A DNA stretch of 64,000 nt, from the NCBI GenBank assembly GCA_023435745.1, contig JAEZMD010000017.1:1-64000 (forward strand). The letters are read 5' to 3'. Below, piece after piece: positions 48,444-57,243 of this stretch (the stretch's first letter is position 1; every line of letters begins with the position of its first letter). The notes beneath the pieces are model-generated. The model was not told the DNA's origin. It did not search any database and saw only the letters and a list, made by a program, of their open reading frames with translations. Both the position numbers and the translations under genes were made by a program. Source of the stretch: Bacillota bacterium (GTDB lineage: Bacteria > Bacillota > Clostridia > Acetivibrionales > DTU013).

Positions 48444-48989
48444 ATGGACGAATATTTCAAACAAGAGAGAGTGGTAACGGCTGATGGTGAAGCGGTTGGA
48501 AGTACGAAGATAAAGAAATTCTATAGCCCATTTCAAGATGGCAGAGGTTATAATTTCAAGTATAAATCGACAGTAATCAAATCCTATCTTGGTATAGAAC
48601 TGCCGAAATGTTTTACCGACAATGAGTGTGGCAAAATGTACCGTTTGAGCAAGCGAATTTATTCAGACAGTAATCTGTTGGCAAAAAGAGTTAACAATGA
48701 AATTCACCCGCTTACAAAGCAGGACATTACGGAGATAGTCGGTGTACATCGTGCCAACTTTTCTCCGTTTTGGAACAAGATGCTGCGGAACAAAATAATC
48801 AAGCCTATTAAGATAAGCGGGGATGAATATTTTTGCTTTAACCCGCTGTATTACAACACGACAACATATATGCCGCTGTATTTGTTTATAGCATTTCAGG
48901 ATGAACTTAAAGAACATTTGCCTGAATGGGTTGTAAAGCGATACTTGGATATGCAGGAAGAAGTAAAACAGGAGGATAAAGCAGAATGA
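48444..48989 (+). CDS. Winged-helix phage protein next to the palindromes
   Basis: The 181-residue protein has a helix-turn-helix (TKQDITEIVGVHRANFSPFWNKMLRNKIIK, about residues 93-122) resembling RepL-like replication or MarR-like regulator domains. It begins GDGR-type segments (SPFQDGRGYNFKYKS). Placed directly behind repeated GCGTTTTCGC palindromes, it is likely to bind them. ATG at 48444 with CGGAGG upstream. Confidence 0.65.
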   Translation: MDEYFKQERVVTADGEAVGSTKIKKFYSPFQDGRGYNFKYKSTVIKSYLGIELPKCFTDNECGKMYRLSKRIYSDSNLLAKRVNNEIHPLTKQDITEIVGVHRANFSPFWNKMLRNKIIKPIKISGDEYFCFNPLYYNTTTYMPLYLFIAFQDELKEHLPEWVVKRYLDMQEEVKQEDKAE

Positions 48990-49234
48990 ACCCCATATAT
49001 ACCAAACTGGCGCAACTAGCCTATGACACAGTATTACAGACTATGATAGAAGGCGAAAAGACGCATCCTGATAACCCTATTGATGGGTGGAAGGACGCAA
49101 ATATTCCAACGCACGGATTGCACATTGTTGACCACATATATAAACACTCGAAGGGCGACAAGACAGAAGATCATATCGCCCATATGCTGACAAGATGTGC
49201 AATGATAAAGTATCTGGAGGGAGAAGGGAAATGA
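48986..49234 (+). CDS. Small phage protein (HD-like motif)
   Basis: The 82-residue protein has GEKTHPDNPIDGWKDANIPTHGLHIVDHIYKH followed by HIAHMLTRCAM, a spacing of His and Asp residues seen in small phage proteins related to dATP/dGTP diphosphohydrolases. Assignment is tentative. It overlaps its neighbours by 4 bases at each end. Confidence 0.5.
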   Translation: MNPIYTKLAQLAYDTVLQTMIEGEKTHPDNPIDGWKDANIPTHGLHIVDHIYKHSKGDKTEDHIAHMLTRCAMIKYLEGEGK

Positions 49235-49491
49235 AATACCGAAAGAAACCGGTTGTTATTGAGGCGGTGCAATTTGATGGCACAGATGAAAGCGTGGAGT
49301 GGCTGTTCCCGCAATTAGTAAATAATGAGATAGGGCGAGGCTGCAACAAGCTGTATATTAAAACGCTGGAAGGCGTAATGGAAGCAAGTATTGGTGACTA
49401 CATCATTAAGGGCGTTAACGGCGAGTTTTACCCTTGCAAGCCTGATATATTTACCAAAACATACGAGCTGGTAGAGGCTAATCATGAGTAA
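49231..49491 (+). CDS. Conserved phage protein (KKPVVIEAVQFDG family)
   Basis: The 86-residue protein starts MKYRKKPVVIEAVQFDGT and ends GDYIIKGVNGEFYPCKPDIF, the pattern of a very common phage family without known role (often called DUF7336-like or just phage protein). ATG at 49231 behind GGGAGAAGGG. Confidence 0.72.
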   Translation: MKYRKKPVVIEAVQFDGTDESVEWLFPQLVNNEIGRGCNKLYIKTLEGVMEASIGDYIIKGVNGEFYPCKPDIFTKTYELVEANHE

Positions 49492-49645
49492 GATACGAGG
49501 CAGACCAATCAACGAAAAAACCATGTTCAAAAACGGCAAATGTCGCTTCTTCCGGCCCGGCTCTGATGGATGCTGTAAATACTATGCCGGTAGCCGTAAG
49601 TCTCTGGAAAGCTGCTACAGTAAATGTCTGAAAAGGCGTGATTAG
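49484..49645 (+). CDS. Small cysteine-rich protein before terL (53 residues)
   Basis: ATG at 49484 overlaps the preceding gene; the frame ends exactly at the base before terL. The 53-residue basic product (MSKIRGRPINEKTMF...) contains four cysteines in CCKYYAGS and CYSKC. Translation is probably coupled to terL. It may be a zinc protein; function unknown. Confidence 0.55.
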   Translation: MSKIRGRPINEKTMFKNGKCRFFRPGSDGCCKYYAGSRKSLESCYSKCLKRRD

Positions 49646-51247
49646 ATGAACATTAAAGAAAAACTTAAACTTTTAGCCGAATATGAGGAACTTATCAAAA
49701 AAGAAGCCGAATTGAAAGCTAAAATGCTTCCACTAAAAGCCAAGGAAAACTACGCAGCTTATGTTGAATACACCCATAGATATGACCGCAAGTTTAAAAT
49801 AGCAAGATTTCAGAAGTATATATGCGATTGTATAGATAAACTGATTTCTGACGAACTGCTGAACGACAAGGGCGAACCGTACACAGGAATATGCCTTTCG
49901 CAGCCTCCGCAAACTGGCAAGTCCAGGTGTGTTACTGAAACGGTTGGAAGCTACTATTTAGGCAGATTCCCGCTTGACCATGTTATTGAGATAGCGTATG
50001 GCGAGGATTTAGCGGTTAAGTTTGGGCGAAGAAACAAACAGAAAGTTAATGAGTTTGGCAAGGAACTCTTTGACATTCAATTGTCAAGCGTTTCGTCGTC
50101 TGCATTGGAATTTGAAATTGAAGGCACAAACGGCGGTATGATAAGCCGTGGTATTGGAGGTGCTATCACGGGTAACCCTGCCGATTTAATTGTCCTTGAC
50201 GATCCGTATAAGAACAGGCAAGAAGCCGACAGCCCTATATATCAGAAATTTGTCATAGACGAATGGCTGAATACCATTCAGACCCGTGCATCAGCAAAGT
50301 GCAAATACCTTGTTGTTCATACCAGATGGAACGAGGATGATTTGATAGGGTATCTCTTACAAACTGAACCTGACAAATGGTTTGAAATAAAATTTCCTGC
50401 AATAGCTGAACACGACGAACCTGAAATCGGCAGAAAAGCAGGAGAAGCACTACTGCCCGAAGCGGGAAAAGACCTTGCCTGGTTGCTTAACAAGAAAAAA
50501 TCCTACGAAAACGACCCAATGGAAGGCGGTTTAAGAGCATGGGAGGCTTTATATCAGCAGAATCCAACTTCTAAAGATGGCAATATGGTAAAAAGGGAAT
50601 GGTGGAAACGGTATATCTTAAAAAAAGATATGTATTTCCCCGTGATGGTACAATCGTGGGACTGTACTTTCAAAGACACTGACGGCACAGACCATGTGGC
50701 GGGTCATGTGTGGGGCAAAATAGGCGCGAATTACTACTTGATAGACCGATTCTATGAAAGAGCCGACGTTGTTGCAACAATAAAGGCCATAACCAATATG
50801 TCTGCAAAACATCCCAGGTGCATAGCGAAACTTATCGAGGACAAGGCAAACGGCCCGGCTGTTATCCGGTTGTTGAGAGATAAAATTAGCGGCATAATTG
50901 CACAAAAGGCAATCAAGAGCAAGGCTGAAAGGTTGAACGCCGTACTTCCTTTGTGGGAGGCAGGAAACATATATATCCCCGAAAAAATAGAGGTAGATAC
51001 AGGGGTATATCAGACTTGCACATGGGCGAACGAAGTCATTGAACAGTTTGCAGCTTTCCGACCAGAAAAGAAGGTACAGAAAGACGACCATGTTGACGCG
51101 GGAAGTTACGCTTTAAACTGGCTTTATTTTCAAACTGCGGATATGCCAGGTTTGGAACAACACTATAACTTTGACTTTGAACGACCCAGGGATGATTCTG
51201 GATACTTCGGAACGGTCACAAGTGATTATTTGAATTATGGAGGGTGA
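49646..51247 (+). CDS. terL: Terminase large subunit
   Basis: The 533-residue packaging motor has the ATPase motifs (Walker A SQPPQTGKS near residue 90, Walker B ADLIVLDDP near 180) and a nuclease domain with an Asp in MVQSWDCTFK near 335 and DDHVDAGSYALNWL at the end. It follows terS and the small genes and precedes the portal, as in P22-like phages. ATG start directly after the preceding stop. Confidence 0.93.
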   Translation: MNIKEKLKLLAEYEELIKKEAELKAKMLPLKAKENYAAYVEYTHRYDRKFKIARFQKYICDCIDKLISDELLNDKGEPYTGICLSQPPQTGKSRCVTETVGSYYLGRFPLDHVIEIAYGEDLAVKFGRRNKQKVNEFGKELFDIQLSSVSSSALEFEIEGTNGGMISRGIGGAITGNPADLIVLDDPYKNRQEADSPIYQKFVIDEWLNTIQTRASAKCKYLVVHTRWNEDDLIGYLLQTEPDKWFEIKFPAIAEHDEPEIGRKAGEALLPEAGKDLAWLLNKKKSYENDPMEGGLRAWEALYQQNPTSKDGNMVKREWWKRYILKKDMYFPVMVQSWDCTFKDTDGTDHVAGHVWGKIGANYYLIDRFYERADVVATIKAITNMSAKHPRCIAKLIEDKANGPAVIRLLRDKISGIIAQKAIKSKAERLNAVLPLWEAGNIYIPEKIEVDTGVYQTCTWANEVIEQFAAFRPEKKVQKDDHVDAGSYALNWLYFQTADMPGLEQHYNFDFERPRDDSGYFGTVTSDYLNYGG

Positions 51248-51250
51248 GAT

Positions 51251-51451
51251 ATGCAAAACAAGTTTATAGGACGCATTTTATGGGCAATAGGGAACGTGAT
51301 TGACACCATGGGTTTTAGGATGGTGATGGCATTTAAATCAGGAATATTATGTGTTGCTGGACACAAAATAATGAAATTTGCAACCAAAATACAAATCGCT
51401 GGATGTAAGATGTGGTGGTTTAATAAATTTATGGCGGAGAGGCAGGGCTAA
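51251..51451 (+). CDS. Small hydrophobic protein behind terL
   Basis: The 66-residue product (MQNKFIGRILWAIGNVIDTMG...) has an amphipathic hydrophobic sequence but no clear membrane span. It lies 3 bases after terL. Unknown. Confidence 0.45.
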   Translation: MQNKFIGRILWAIGNVIDTMGFRMVMAFKSGILCVAGHKIMKFATKIQIAGCKMWWFNKFMAERQG

Positions 51452-51455
51452 CAAC

Positions 51456-51869
51456 ATGCTAATAACAACTATCATCACAGCACTTATCATAGTGCTTTTT
51501 TTATTGTGGATCCTTATCTGGACGAAAAAGACGAATGTTGAAGTGCAGGAAGTCTATGCGGTACTTGCAAGGCTTGCTGAAAACCTTAAAATATCTCAGC
51601 AGAACGAGAAGGAAGCACAGCAGAAACTATACGACTACATGGATTTTACCCGTAAAGAATCGCTGGACAGTTATCGTAGAGGCTTGCAGGATGGCTTACT
51701 AGCGGCTGAACAAAAACCTGCCTATGCTCCACAGAACCCGGTTAAAACAATGGCTGAACATGTGGAGGAGCAACAGGAGAACACAGAAGCAAAACAGGCT
51801 AATAAAGTCTTTGAGGATGGGTTCAACGCCATAATGAATTATACGGGCGATATCCCAAAGGAGGGATAA
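51456..51869 (+). CDS. Membrane protein with coiled coil before portal
   Basis: The 137-residue protein has an N-terminal membrane segment (about residues 2-21, LITTIITALIIVLFLLWILI) and an acidic, mostly helical remainder. It could be a virion-internal or assembly-site protein. ATG at 51456. Not recognised. Confidence 0.6.
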   Translation: MLITTIITALIIVLFLLWILIWTKKTNVEVQEVYAVLARLAENLKISQQNEKEAQQKLYDYMDFTRKESLDSYRRGLQDGLLAAEQKPAYAPQNPVKTMAEHVEEQQENTEAKQANKVFEDGFNAIMNYTGDIPKEG

Positions 51870-51941
51870 CGTGCAGGAAATTCAGTAGGTTACAAGCCTA
51901 TTGGATGGCTCTTTTTTATTGCCTTAAAGGACGGTGAGCAG

Positions 51942-53738
51942 ATGGAAGAAACAAGAGCATGGAGCCGATACCAAAAAGGTATCGAGTATAAAAACAAAAT
52001 AAACTTACTTCCGACGACCGACAAAAACGAGCGGTTTTATGCCGGTAGACAGTGGGAAGGTGTAAAAGCAAACGGCTTGCCAACGCCTGTATTGAACGTC
52101 ACAAAGAGGATAATTGACTATAAGATATCGGCCATTATGTCGGATATGATATCTATGCAATTTTCCGCTGACGGTGTTGGCGATAAGGATGCGCAGGGAC
52201 AGGCATACAGGCAAATTGCTCAGTTATTGTCAGAGTACAGCCGTACGCAGTGGGAGAATCTCAAAGTCGATTCCATGAACGAGGACGGACTTCTTGACGC
52301 TGCATTGTCCGGGGATATGATAAGTCACTGGTACTGGGATAACCGGGCCAATGATATGACGGGCGAATTGATTGACAATGCCAATCTTATGTTGGGCGAT
52401 CCGAATACCCCGGAGATAAACGACGCTTACGGTCCTGTGCAGCCATATATCGAACTTGCTTTCCGCAGACAGGTATCAGACGTTCGCAGAGAGGCTGAGG
52501 AAAACGGCGTTAAGCAGGAAGATATGGACAAAATAACTGCCGACAGTGAAACGGAGAATCAACCCGGCGACAGGTCGAAGGTTGAACTGGAGGACGACGA
52601 CGGGAAGTGCATTGTTCTCCTGGAGTACACAAAGGAATTGATTGACGGCGTATGGCACATCATGGCTGAGAAATCAACCCGCAGTGTCGTTATTCGCCCA
52701 AAATGGGATACAGGCCTACACCGTTACCCTGTAGCGTTAATGAACTGGTATAAGCGGAAAGGTTCAGCCCATGGCGAAGCGGATGCGACATCCATTATAC
52801 CAAACCAGATCATGATTAATCAGCAAGCCGCCATGATCGCCTTATGGATAAAGCTGCATGGTTTCCCCAAAGTCCTGTACGACAAAACGCGTATGGGTGA
52901 ATGGACGAATGACTTGTCAAAGGCTATCCCGGTAAATGGATCAAACGATATTGGCGGTGTGGGCAGTGCTGCTCAGTATATGCAACCTGCTCAGATATCC
53001 GCAGCGGTTATGGAGTTTATGAAGTGGTTCATCGACATCACAAAGGAAATGAATGGCGCGTCTGACGCAGCATTGGGACTTGCGAACCCGACTAATACAA
53101 GCGCGATCATTGTCCTTCAAAAAGCAACGGCGGTTCCGCTGAACTCTATCAAGAGGCGGTTTTACAAGTATGTTGAGGATATCGGGCTGATCTGGCTGGA
53201 CTTCTGGACTTCAAAATATGCCGAATATCCGGCGCGAGACATTGAAATCACCGTTGATGGCGTGAAGCAGATTGTCCAATTGGATACCGCTTTACTGCAG
53301 CAAGTCAAACTGAAACTGAAAATTGATGTCGGCCCTTCTACTCAATGGAACGAAGCTACAGCGGTTCAGACGCTTGATAATCTCCTGACCCGTCAGGTAA
53401 TAACCTTCATCGAATATCTGAAACGCTTGCCGAACGGTCTTATTCCTGACAAACAAGGTTTGATCGATGATAGAGAATCCGAAGAAGCACAGCGAATGGC
53501 GCAGGAAAAGGAATTCCTATACGAGATCATGGCCGGGAGAATGGATGAAATCATGCCAACTCTGCCGCCCGAGGCTCAGAATGAACTCAAAATGCTTCAA
53601 AGAAACGAGCCTGAGAAATATGAATCACAGGCAAAGGTAATGATACGGCAATCGTTTGCCAGACCATACGCCAATAACGTAGAAGGGGGTGGACAAAGTG
53701 GAGTGTCCGGAATGCAAAGCACCGCTGCAAGTGGCTAA
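51942..53738 (+). CDS. Portal protein (P22 gp1-like)
   Basis: The 598-residue protein forms the dodecameric channel for DNA entry. It starts with the portal-like NERFYAGRQWEG. It contains LRYPV..NWYKRKGSAHGEADATSIIPNQI in mid-region and a helical barrel-like C-terminus rich in Glu and Gln. Its place between terL and scaffold supports the call. The last 41 bases overlap the next gene. Length is compatible with podovirus portals. Confidence 0.88.
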   Translation: MEETRAWSRYQKGIEYKNKINLLPTTDKNERFYAGRQWEGVKANGLPTPVLNVTKRIIDYKISAIMSDMISMQFSADGVGDKDAQGQAYRQIAQLLSEYSRTQWENLKVDSMNEDGLLDAALSGDMISHWYWDNRANDMTGELIDNANLMLGDPNTPEINDAYGPVQPYIELAFRRQVSDVRREAEENGVKQEDMDKITADSETENQPGDRSKVELEDDDGKCIVLLEYTKELIDGVWHIMAEKSTRSVVIRPKWDTGLHRYPVALMNWYKRKGSAHGEADATSIIPNQIMINQQAAMIALWIKLHGFPKVLYDKTRMGEWTNDLSKAIPVNGSNDIGGVGSAAQYMQPAQISAAVMEFMKWFIDITKEMNGASDAALGLANPTNTSAIIVLQKATAVPLNSIKRRFYKYVEDIGLIWLDFWTSKYAEYPARDIEITVDGVKQIVQLDTALLQQVKLKLKIDVGPSTQWNEATAVQTLDNLLTRQVITFIEYLKRLPNGLIPDKQGLIDDRESEEAQRMAQEKEFLYEIMAGRMDEIMPTLPPEAQNELKMLQRNEPEKYESQAKVMIRQSFARPYANNVEGGGQSGVSGMQSTAASG

Positions 53739-53913
53739 CAGCAACCTTGTGAGCGACGAAGGCAGTACAGATGTGTACAGTGAGTTGACTATGGTTTGTG
53801 TCAACTCGGCGGTAGACCCCGTAAAAAAGACACATGTATGTTCATTGTACTGCGGCCCTAATTTGAATAAGCCGCTAAAAATAGCGGCGACAGTAAGAAA
53901 TAAGGTGAACTGA
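53698..53913 (+). CDS. Small zinc-ribbon protein between portal and glycosyltransferase
   Basis: The 71-residue product starts MECPECKAPLQVANSN and has further Cys residues (CSLYCG), a likely zinc ribbon. GTG at 53698 stands behind GAAGGGGGTG; it overlaps the portal gene. Unknown role. Confidence 0.55.
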   Translation: MECPECKAPLQVANSNLVSDEGSTDVYSELTMVCVNSAVDPVKKTHVCSLYCGPNLNKPLKIAATVRNKVN

Positions 53914-53914
53914 C

Positions 53915-55063
53915 ATGAAAATATTAATCGAGATACCCCATACAGGAATGTTCCCCTATCAATTCGTTCATTCCTTCCCGCTGATGATGGTTACAGCTAT
54001 GCAGAAGGGTATAGGGATTGAATATGAGCTAAGAGGACATTCCCTTGTATATGACGCACGGGAACAGGCGGCAGAATACTTCCTTAAATCAGACTGTGAC
54101 AGCCTATTATTCCTTGACAGTGATATGGTTCCACCTGCGGATATGCTTGTGAAGCTGATTGAACATAACAAGCCTATTGTATCAGCTTTAGCTTTCCGCA
54201 GAGTGCCGAACTATGAACCTTGCATATTTAAGTACGTTGAAGAAGGAAATTCACAGATTTACCATAACTACCCGAATGGTTTGATTGAAGTTGCAGGGGT
54301 GGGGATGGCGTGTACTTTGATAAAACGAGAGGCATTTGAAAAAGTGCCTAGACAGTGGTTTACGCCCAACAAACTAGGTGAGGACTTGGCTTTTTGCAAG
54401 AGGGCGACAGAGGCGGGAATACCAATATTCTGCGATACAACCTTGATATGTGGACATGTTGGCAGTTATGAAGTGGGGGAGGCACATTACAAAAGCATGA
54501 TGGATGGAAATACAAAGGAGTGGTGGGAAAAAGAACATTCATATAATTGGGTGCATACAGGAATAAACGGCATCGAGCAGACAAAGTATTTTGCTGATGT
54601 ACTGCTGAATAACCTCGATGTCAAGCTATATGGTGATGTTCTGGACTATGGCTGTGCAATGGGGCAAATGACGAAAGAACTGTCAAAACGTGCCAATGCA
54701 GAGGGCTACGACTATTCACGAACGGCAATAGAACAGGCAAGAGAGTTACATTCTGGAATATATTTTACGAGTGACCTTCCGCAGAGACAGTATGACATTG
54801 TAATTTCCTCAAACGTTCTGGAACACTACGAAGATCCGGTTACGGAAATGCGGAATCAGCTCAGGCTGGCGAAGGATTATTTGATTGCCATGACACCATA
54901 TAAGGACGGGCCGAACGAAACCCATCCATCTCGAATCGATGAAAACTCCTTCCCGGCTGAAATTGACGGGTTTATAAGGCAATCAGTGAAAGTGGTAGAA
55001 ACCACTAACCCGAATTTGTGTTACTGTTCACAGATCATATTTGTTTATAGGAGGGCGAAATGA
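53915..55063 (+). CDS. Glycosyltransferase-methyltransferase fusion
   Basis: The 382-residue protein has an N-terminal GT-A-like domain (about residues 1-200; LLFLDSDMVPP holds the DxD-type metal site and SALAFRRVPNY follows). Its C-terminal SAM-dependent methyltransferase domain lies at about 230-380 (DVLDYGCAMGQMTKEL and SSNVLEHYEDP). Together they could add and methylate a sugar on a virion or cell-surface target. It lies between portal and scaffold, and its stop overlaps the next start by 4 bases. The acceptor is unknown. Confidence 0.82.
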   Translation: MKILIEIPHTGMFPYQFVHSFPLMMVTAMQKGIGIEYELRGHSLVYDAREQAAEYFLKSDCDSLLFLDSDMVPPADMLVKLIEHNKPIVSALAFRRVPNYEPCIFKYVEEGNSQIYHNYPNGLIEVAGVGMACTLIKREAFEKVPRQWFTPNKLGEDLAFCKRATEAGIPIFCDTTLICGHVGSYEVGEAHYKSMMDGNTKEWWEKEHSYNWVHTGINGIEQTKYFADVLLNNLDVKLYGDVLDYGCAMGQMTKELSKRANAEGYDYSRTAIEQARELHSGIYFTSDLPQRQYDIVISSNVLEHYEDPVTEMRNQLRLAKDYLIAMTPYKDGPNETHPSRIDENSFPAEIDGFIRQSVKVVETTNPNLCYCSQIIFVYRRAK

Positions 55064-55599
55064 AAATATTTTTTGACACCGAATTTACAGGACTTCACAA
55101 AAACACGACATTAATAAGTATAGGACTGATTTCAGAAGATGGTAAAACATTCTACGGAGAACTGAAAGACTACGACAAAGTACAGGTTGACGATTGGATA
55201 AAAGAGCATGTTATAGCAAATACAAGCTATTTAAAAGAATCTGGGAATATGGATATAGCGTCAAAGAGTTACAGCAATTTATATATGCCATTTTCAAGCA
55301 AGACAGAACTTGCAGAGGACTTAAAGGAATGGCTTGCACAGTTTGAAAATGTTGAAATGTGGTCGGATTGCCTTGCCTATGATTGGGTACTATTCAATGA
55401 TATTTTCGGAACTGCGTTTGATATTCCCCAAAATGTCTACTATATCCCGTTTGACATTTGTACTTTGTTCAAGCTCAAAGGCATTGACCCTGACATAAGC
55501 CGCGAAGAATTTGCAAACATGGCATGTGACGAAAAACATAACGCTTTGCACGATGCGAAAGTTATAAAAGCTTGTTATGAAAAATTGGAGGGCTTATGA
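55060..55599 (+). CDS. DEDDh 3'-5' exonuclease (DnaQ-like)
   Basis: The 179-residue protein has the exonuclease I motif FFDTEFTG at the start. A middle Asp stands in DCLAYDWVLF near residue 107, and the exo III HNALHDAKVI near 162 gives the four-acid DEDDh plan with its His. It could degrade RNA or ssDNA, or trim oligonucleotides. It is translationally coupled (4-base overlaps) to the glycosyltransferase genes on both sides. Confidence 0.85.
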   Translation: MKIFFDTEFTGLHKNTTLISIGLISEDGKTFYGELKDYDKVQVDDWIKEHVIANTSYLKESGNMDIASKSYSNLYMPFSSKTELAEDLKEWLAQFENVEMWSDCLAYDWVLFNDIFGTAFDIPQNVYYIPFDICTLFKLKGIDPDISREEFANMACDEKHNALHDAKVIKACYEKLEGL

Positions 55600-56327
55600 G
55601 AGTGCTACTGGGCGCACCGGTGCGCCAAAGTGAAGGAGTGTTCCGAGAATATCTCAAAAGCCTCGATAACCTTGAAAAACCTTGTCAAATTGACAGGTTT
55701 TTTTATTTGCACAATTCCCCGGAACTGGCAAAGCATTTGAAGCCGGAAGAATATCTGCTTGTGAACAGTGAGGATGATTACTCAAAGGATGAAACAACCC
55801 ATCACTGGAAGGACATTAACCTACAGATAGTGACTTACCTCAAAAATGAACTGTTAAAGCGAACAGTAGAGGGCGGTTACGACTATTTTATGTTGGTTGA
55901 CAGCGACCTTATGCTTCATCCCAAAACGCTTGTATCACTTCTAGCAGCAGACAAGCCTATTGTAGCGGAATGCTTCTGGACACGCTGGCAACCCGATAGA
56001 GAGCCCTTACCCAATGCGTGGGATTTCGACCAAGCCACTTCATTTGAGGGGAGTTATGACCTATGGAAGAAGCCCGGAGTATATCGGGTAGGTGGCACAG
56101 GGGCTTGCATTCTAATCCATCGAAGCGTGATTGAAGCAGGAGTAAACTACAATATGCTTTACAATCTTTCTCTATGGGGAGAGGACAGGGGATTCTGCAT
56201 ACGTTCCGTGGCGCACGGCTTTGATATATACCTTGATACACATTGTCCGGCAGTACATTTGTACAGGGAATCAGAATACCAAAAATACGTTGAAAACGGC
56301 GGCTATGAAGCCGCTTTTTCTATATAA
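55596..56327 (+). CDS. Glycosyltransferase family 2-like protein
   Basis: The 243-residue protein is a second GT-A-fold enzyme with FMLVDSDLMLHPKTL near residue 100 (DxD-like), GGTGACILIHR near 172 and LWGEDRGFCIR near 200. It resembles the N-terminal half of the gene at 53915 and is probably its paralogue. ATG overlaps the exonuclease stop. The last bases form a terminator-like hairpin. Confidence 0.8.
   Translation: MRVLLGAPVRQSEGVFREYLKSLDNLEKPCQIDRFFYLHNSPELAKHLKPEEYLLVNSEDDYSKDETTHHWKDINLQIVTYLKNELLKRTVEGGYDYFMLVDSDLMLHPKTLVSLLAADKPIVAECFWTRWQPDREPLPNAWDFDQATSFEGSYDLWKKPGVYRVGGTGACILIHRSVIEAGVNYNMLYNLSLWGEDRGFCIRSVAHGFDIYLDTHCPAVHLYRESEYQKYVENGGYEAAFSI
56299..56320 (+). terminator. Hairpin terminator overlapping the end of the glycosyltransferase gene
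   Basis: GCGGCT (56299-56304) and AGCCGC (56309-56314) form a 6-bp stem with ATGA loop, followed by TTTTTC. It lies within the last codons of the preceding gene and 45 bases before scaffold, so transcription may be partly stopped here. Confidence 0.6.
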
Positions 56328-56364
56328 AAATATTCGCCAACCATAGCGAAAGGAGAGAAGTGAA

Positions 56365-57210
56365 ATGAAGTTTTTCAATATGTTCGGACAACCATATCTG
56401 GACGGTGATGATGGAGCAAATTTAGGCGGTGGAGGTACACCAACCGATACAGCCGGACAACAGACTGAACCCGGAGCAACCAATACCACAGGTAGCGAAG
56501 GAGCACAGCAGGCGGCAACAGAACAGCCGAAATTCAAGGTTAAGTTTAACCATGAAGAAAAGGAGTTGACCTATGACGAGGCTGTCCAGTACGCACAGAA
56601 GGGGCTTAACTATGATCGGATTTATCCGGAATATGAGAAGCTCCGCAACAATCCGCACTTGTCCTATCTCGAACAGAAGGCTCAGAAGCTGGGAATCACC
56701 GTTGAACAGCTTATTGAGAATGACCGGAAGTACGAGGAACAGGAAGCGCTGAACCAGCTTGTTCAGCAGAATATCCCGCCGGAGTATGCGAAGGAAATGC
56801 TTGAAAACAGGAAATTCAGAGAGAGCTATCAATCACAACAGCAGCAGGCCCAGGCTCAACAGGCCAAGCAGAAAATGTTTGGCGAATTCCTGGAAGCCTA
56901 TCCTGACGTGAAGAACGAAGACATCCCGCCGGAAGTGTGGCAAGCAGTTAAAAGGGGTGAATCCTTGCTCAATGCGTACATTCGGTACGAGAATAAGCAG
57001 TTCCGAGAGAAGTTGGCCGGATTTGAACAGCAGCAGCAGACACAAGCCGCGAACGATAAGAATGCGGCAGCGTCGGCGGGTTCAGCTAAGACACAGGGCA
57101 AAACGGGAGGATTTATTTCCCGTGAACAGTTTGATACAAACAAATCAAATCAGAAGTGGGTCATGGACAATCTTGACCTAATCGAGCAATCAAGAAAGCA
57201 CTGGAAATAG
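56365..57210 (+). CDS. Scaffolding protein
   Basis: The 281-residue protein is typical of phage scaffolds: disordered acidic start (Gly, Thr and Gln rich), central predicted helices (about residues 95-220), Gln-rich stretches (QQQQAQAQQAKQK) and a helical C-terminus (FDTNKSNQKWVMDNLDLIEQ) for coat binding. It precedes the coat gene. GAAAGGAG precedes the ATG. Confidence 0.82.
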   Translation: MKFFNMFGQPYLDGDDGANLGGGGTPTDTAGQQTEPGATNTTGSEGAQQAATEQPKFKVKFNHEEKELTYDEAVQYAQKGLNYDRIYPEYEKLRNNPHLSYLEQKAQKLGITVEQLIENDRKYEEQEALNQLVQQNIPPEYAKEMLENRKFRESYQSQQQQAQAQQAKQKMFGEFLEAYPDVKNEDIPPEVWQAVKRGESLLNAYIRYENKQFREKLAGFEQQQQTQAANDKNAAASAGSAKTQGKTGGFISREQFDTNKSNQKWVMDNLDLIEQSRKHWK

Positions 57211-57224
57211 TGCTTTCTTATTTT
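57193..57224 (+). terminator. Terminator-like hairpin between scaffold and coat
   Basis: AGAAAGCACT (57193-57202) and AGTGCTTTCT (57209-57218) pair perfectly over a 6-base loop, followed by TATTTTG. It spans the scaffold stop codon and may lower, process or stabilise the mRNA between scaffold and coat. Confidence 0.55.
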
Positions 57225-57243
57225 GAAAGGAGTGACATAAACT

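Noticed and set aside
51894..51918. Terminator before the portal gene (AGCC/GGCT with T6)
   Set aside because: The stem is only 4 bp, too weak to support although the T run is good.
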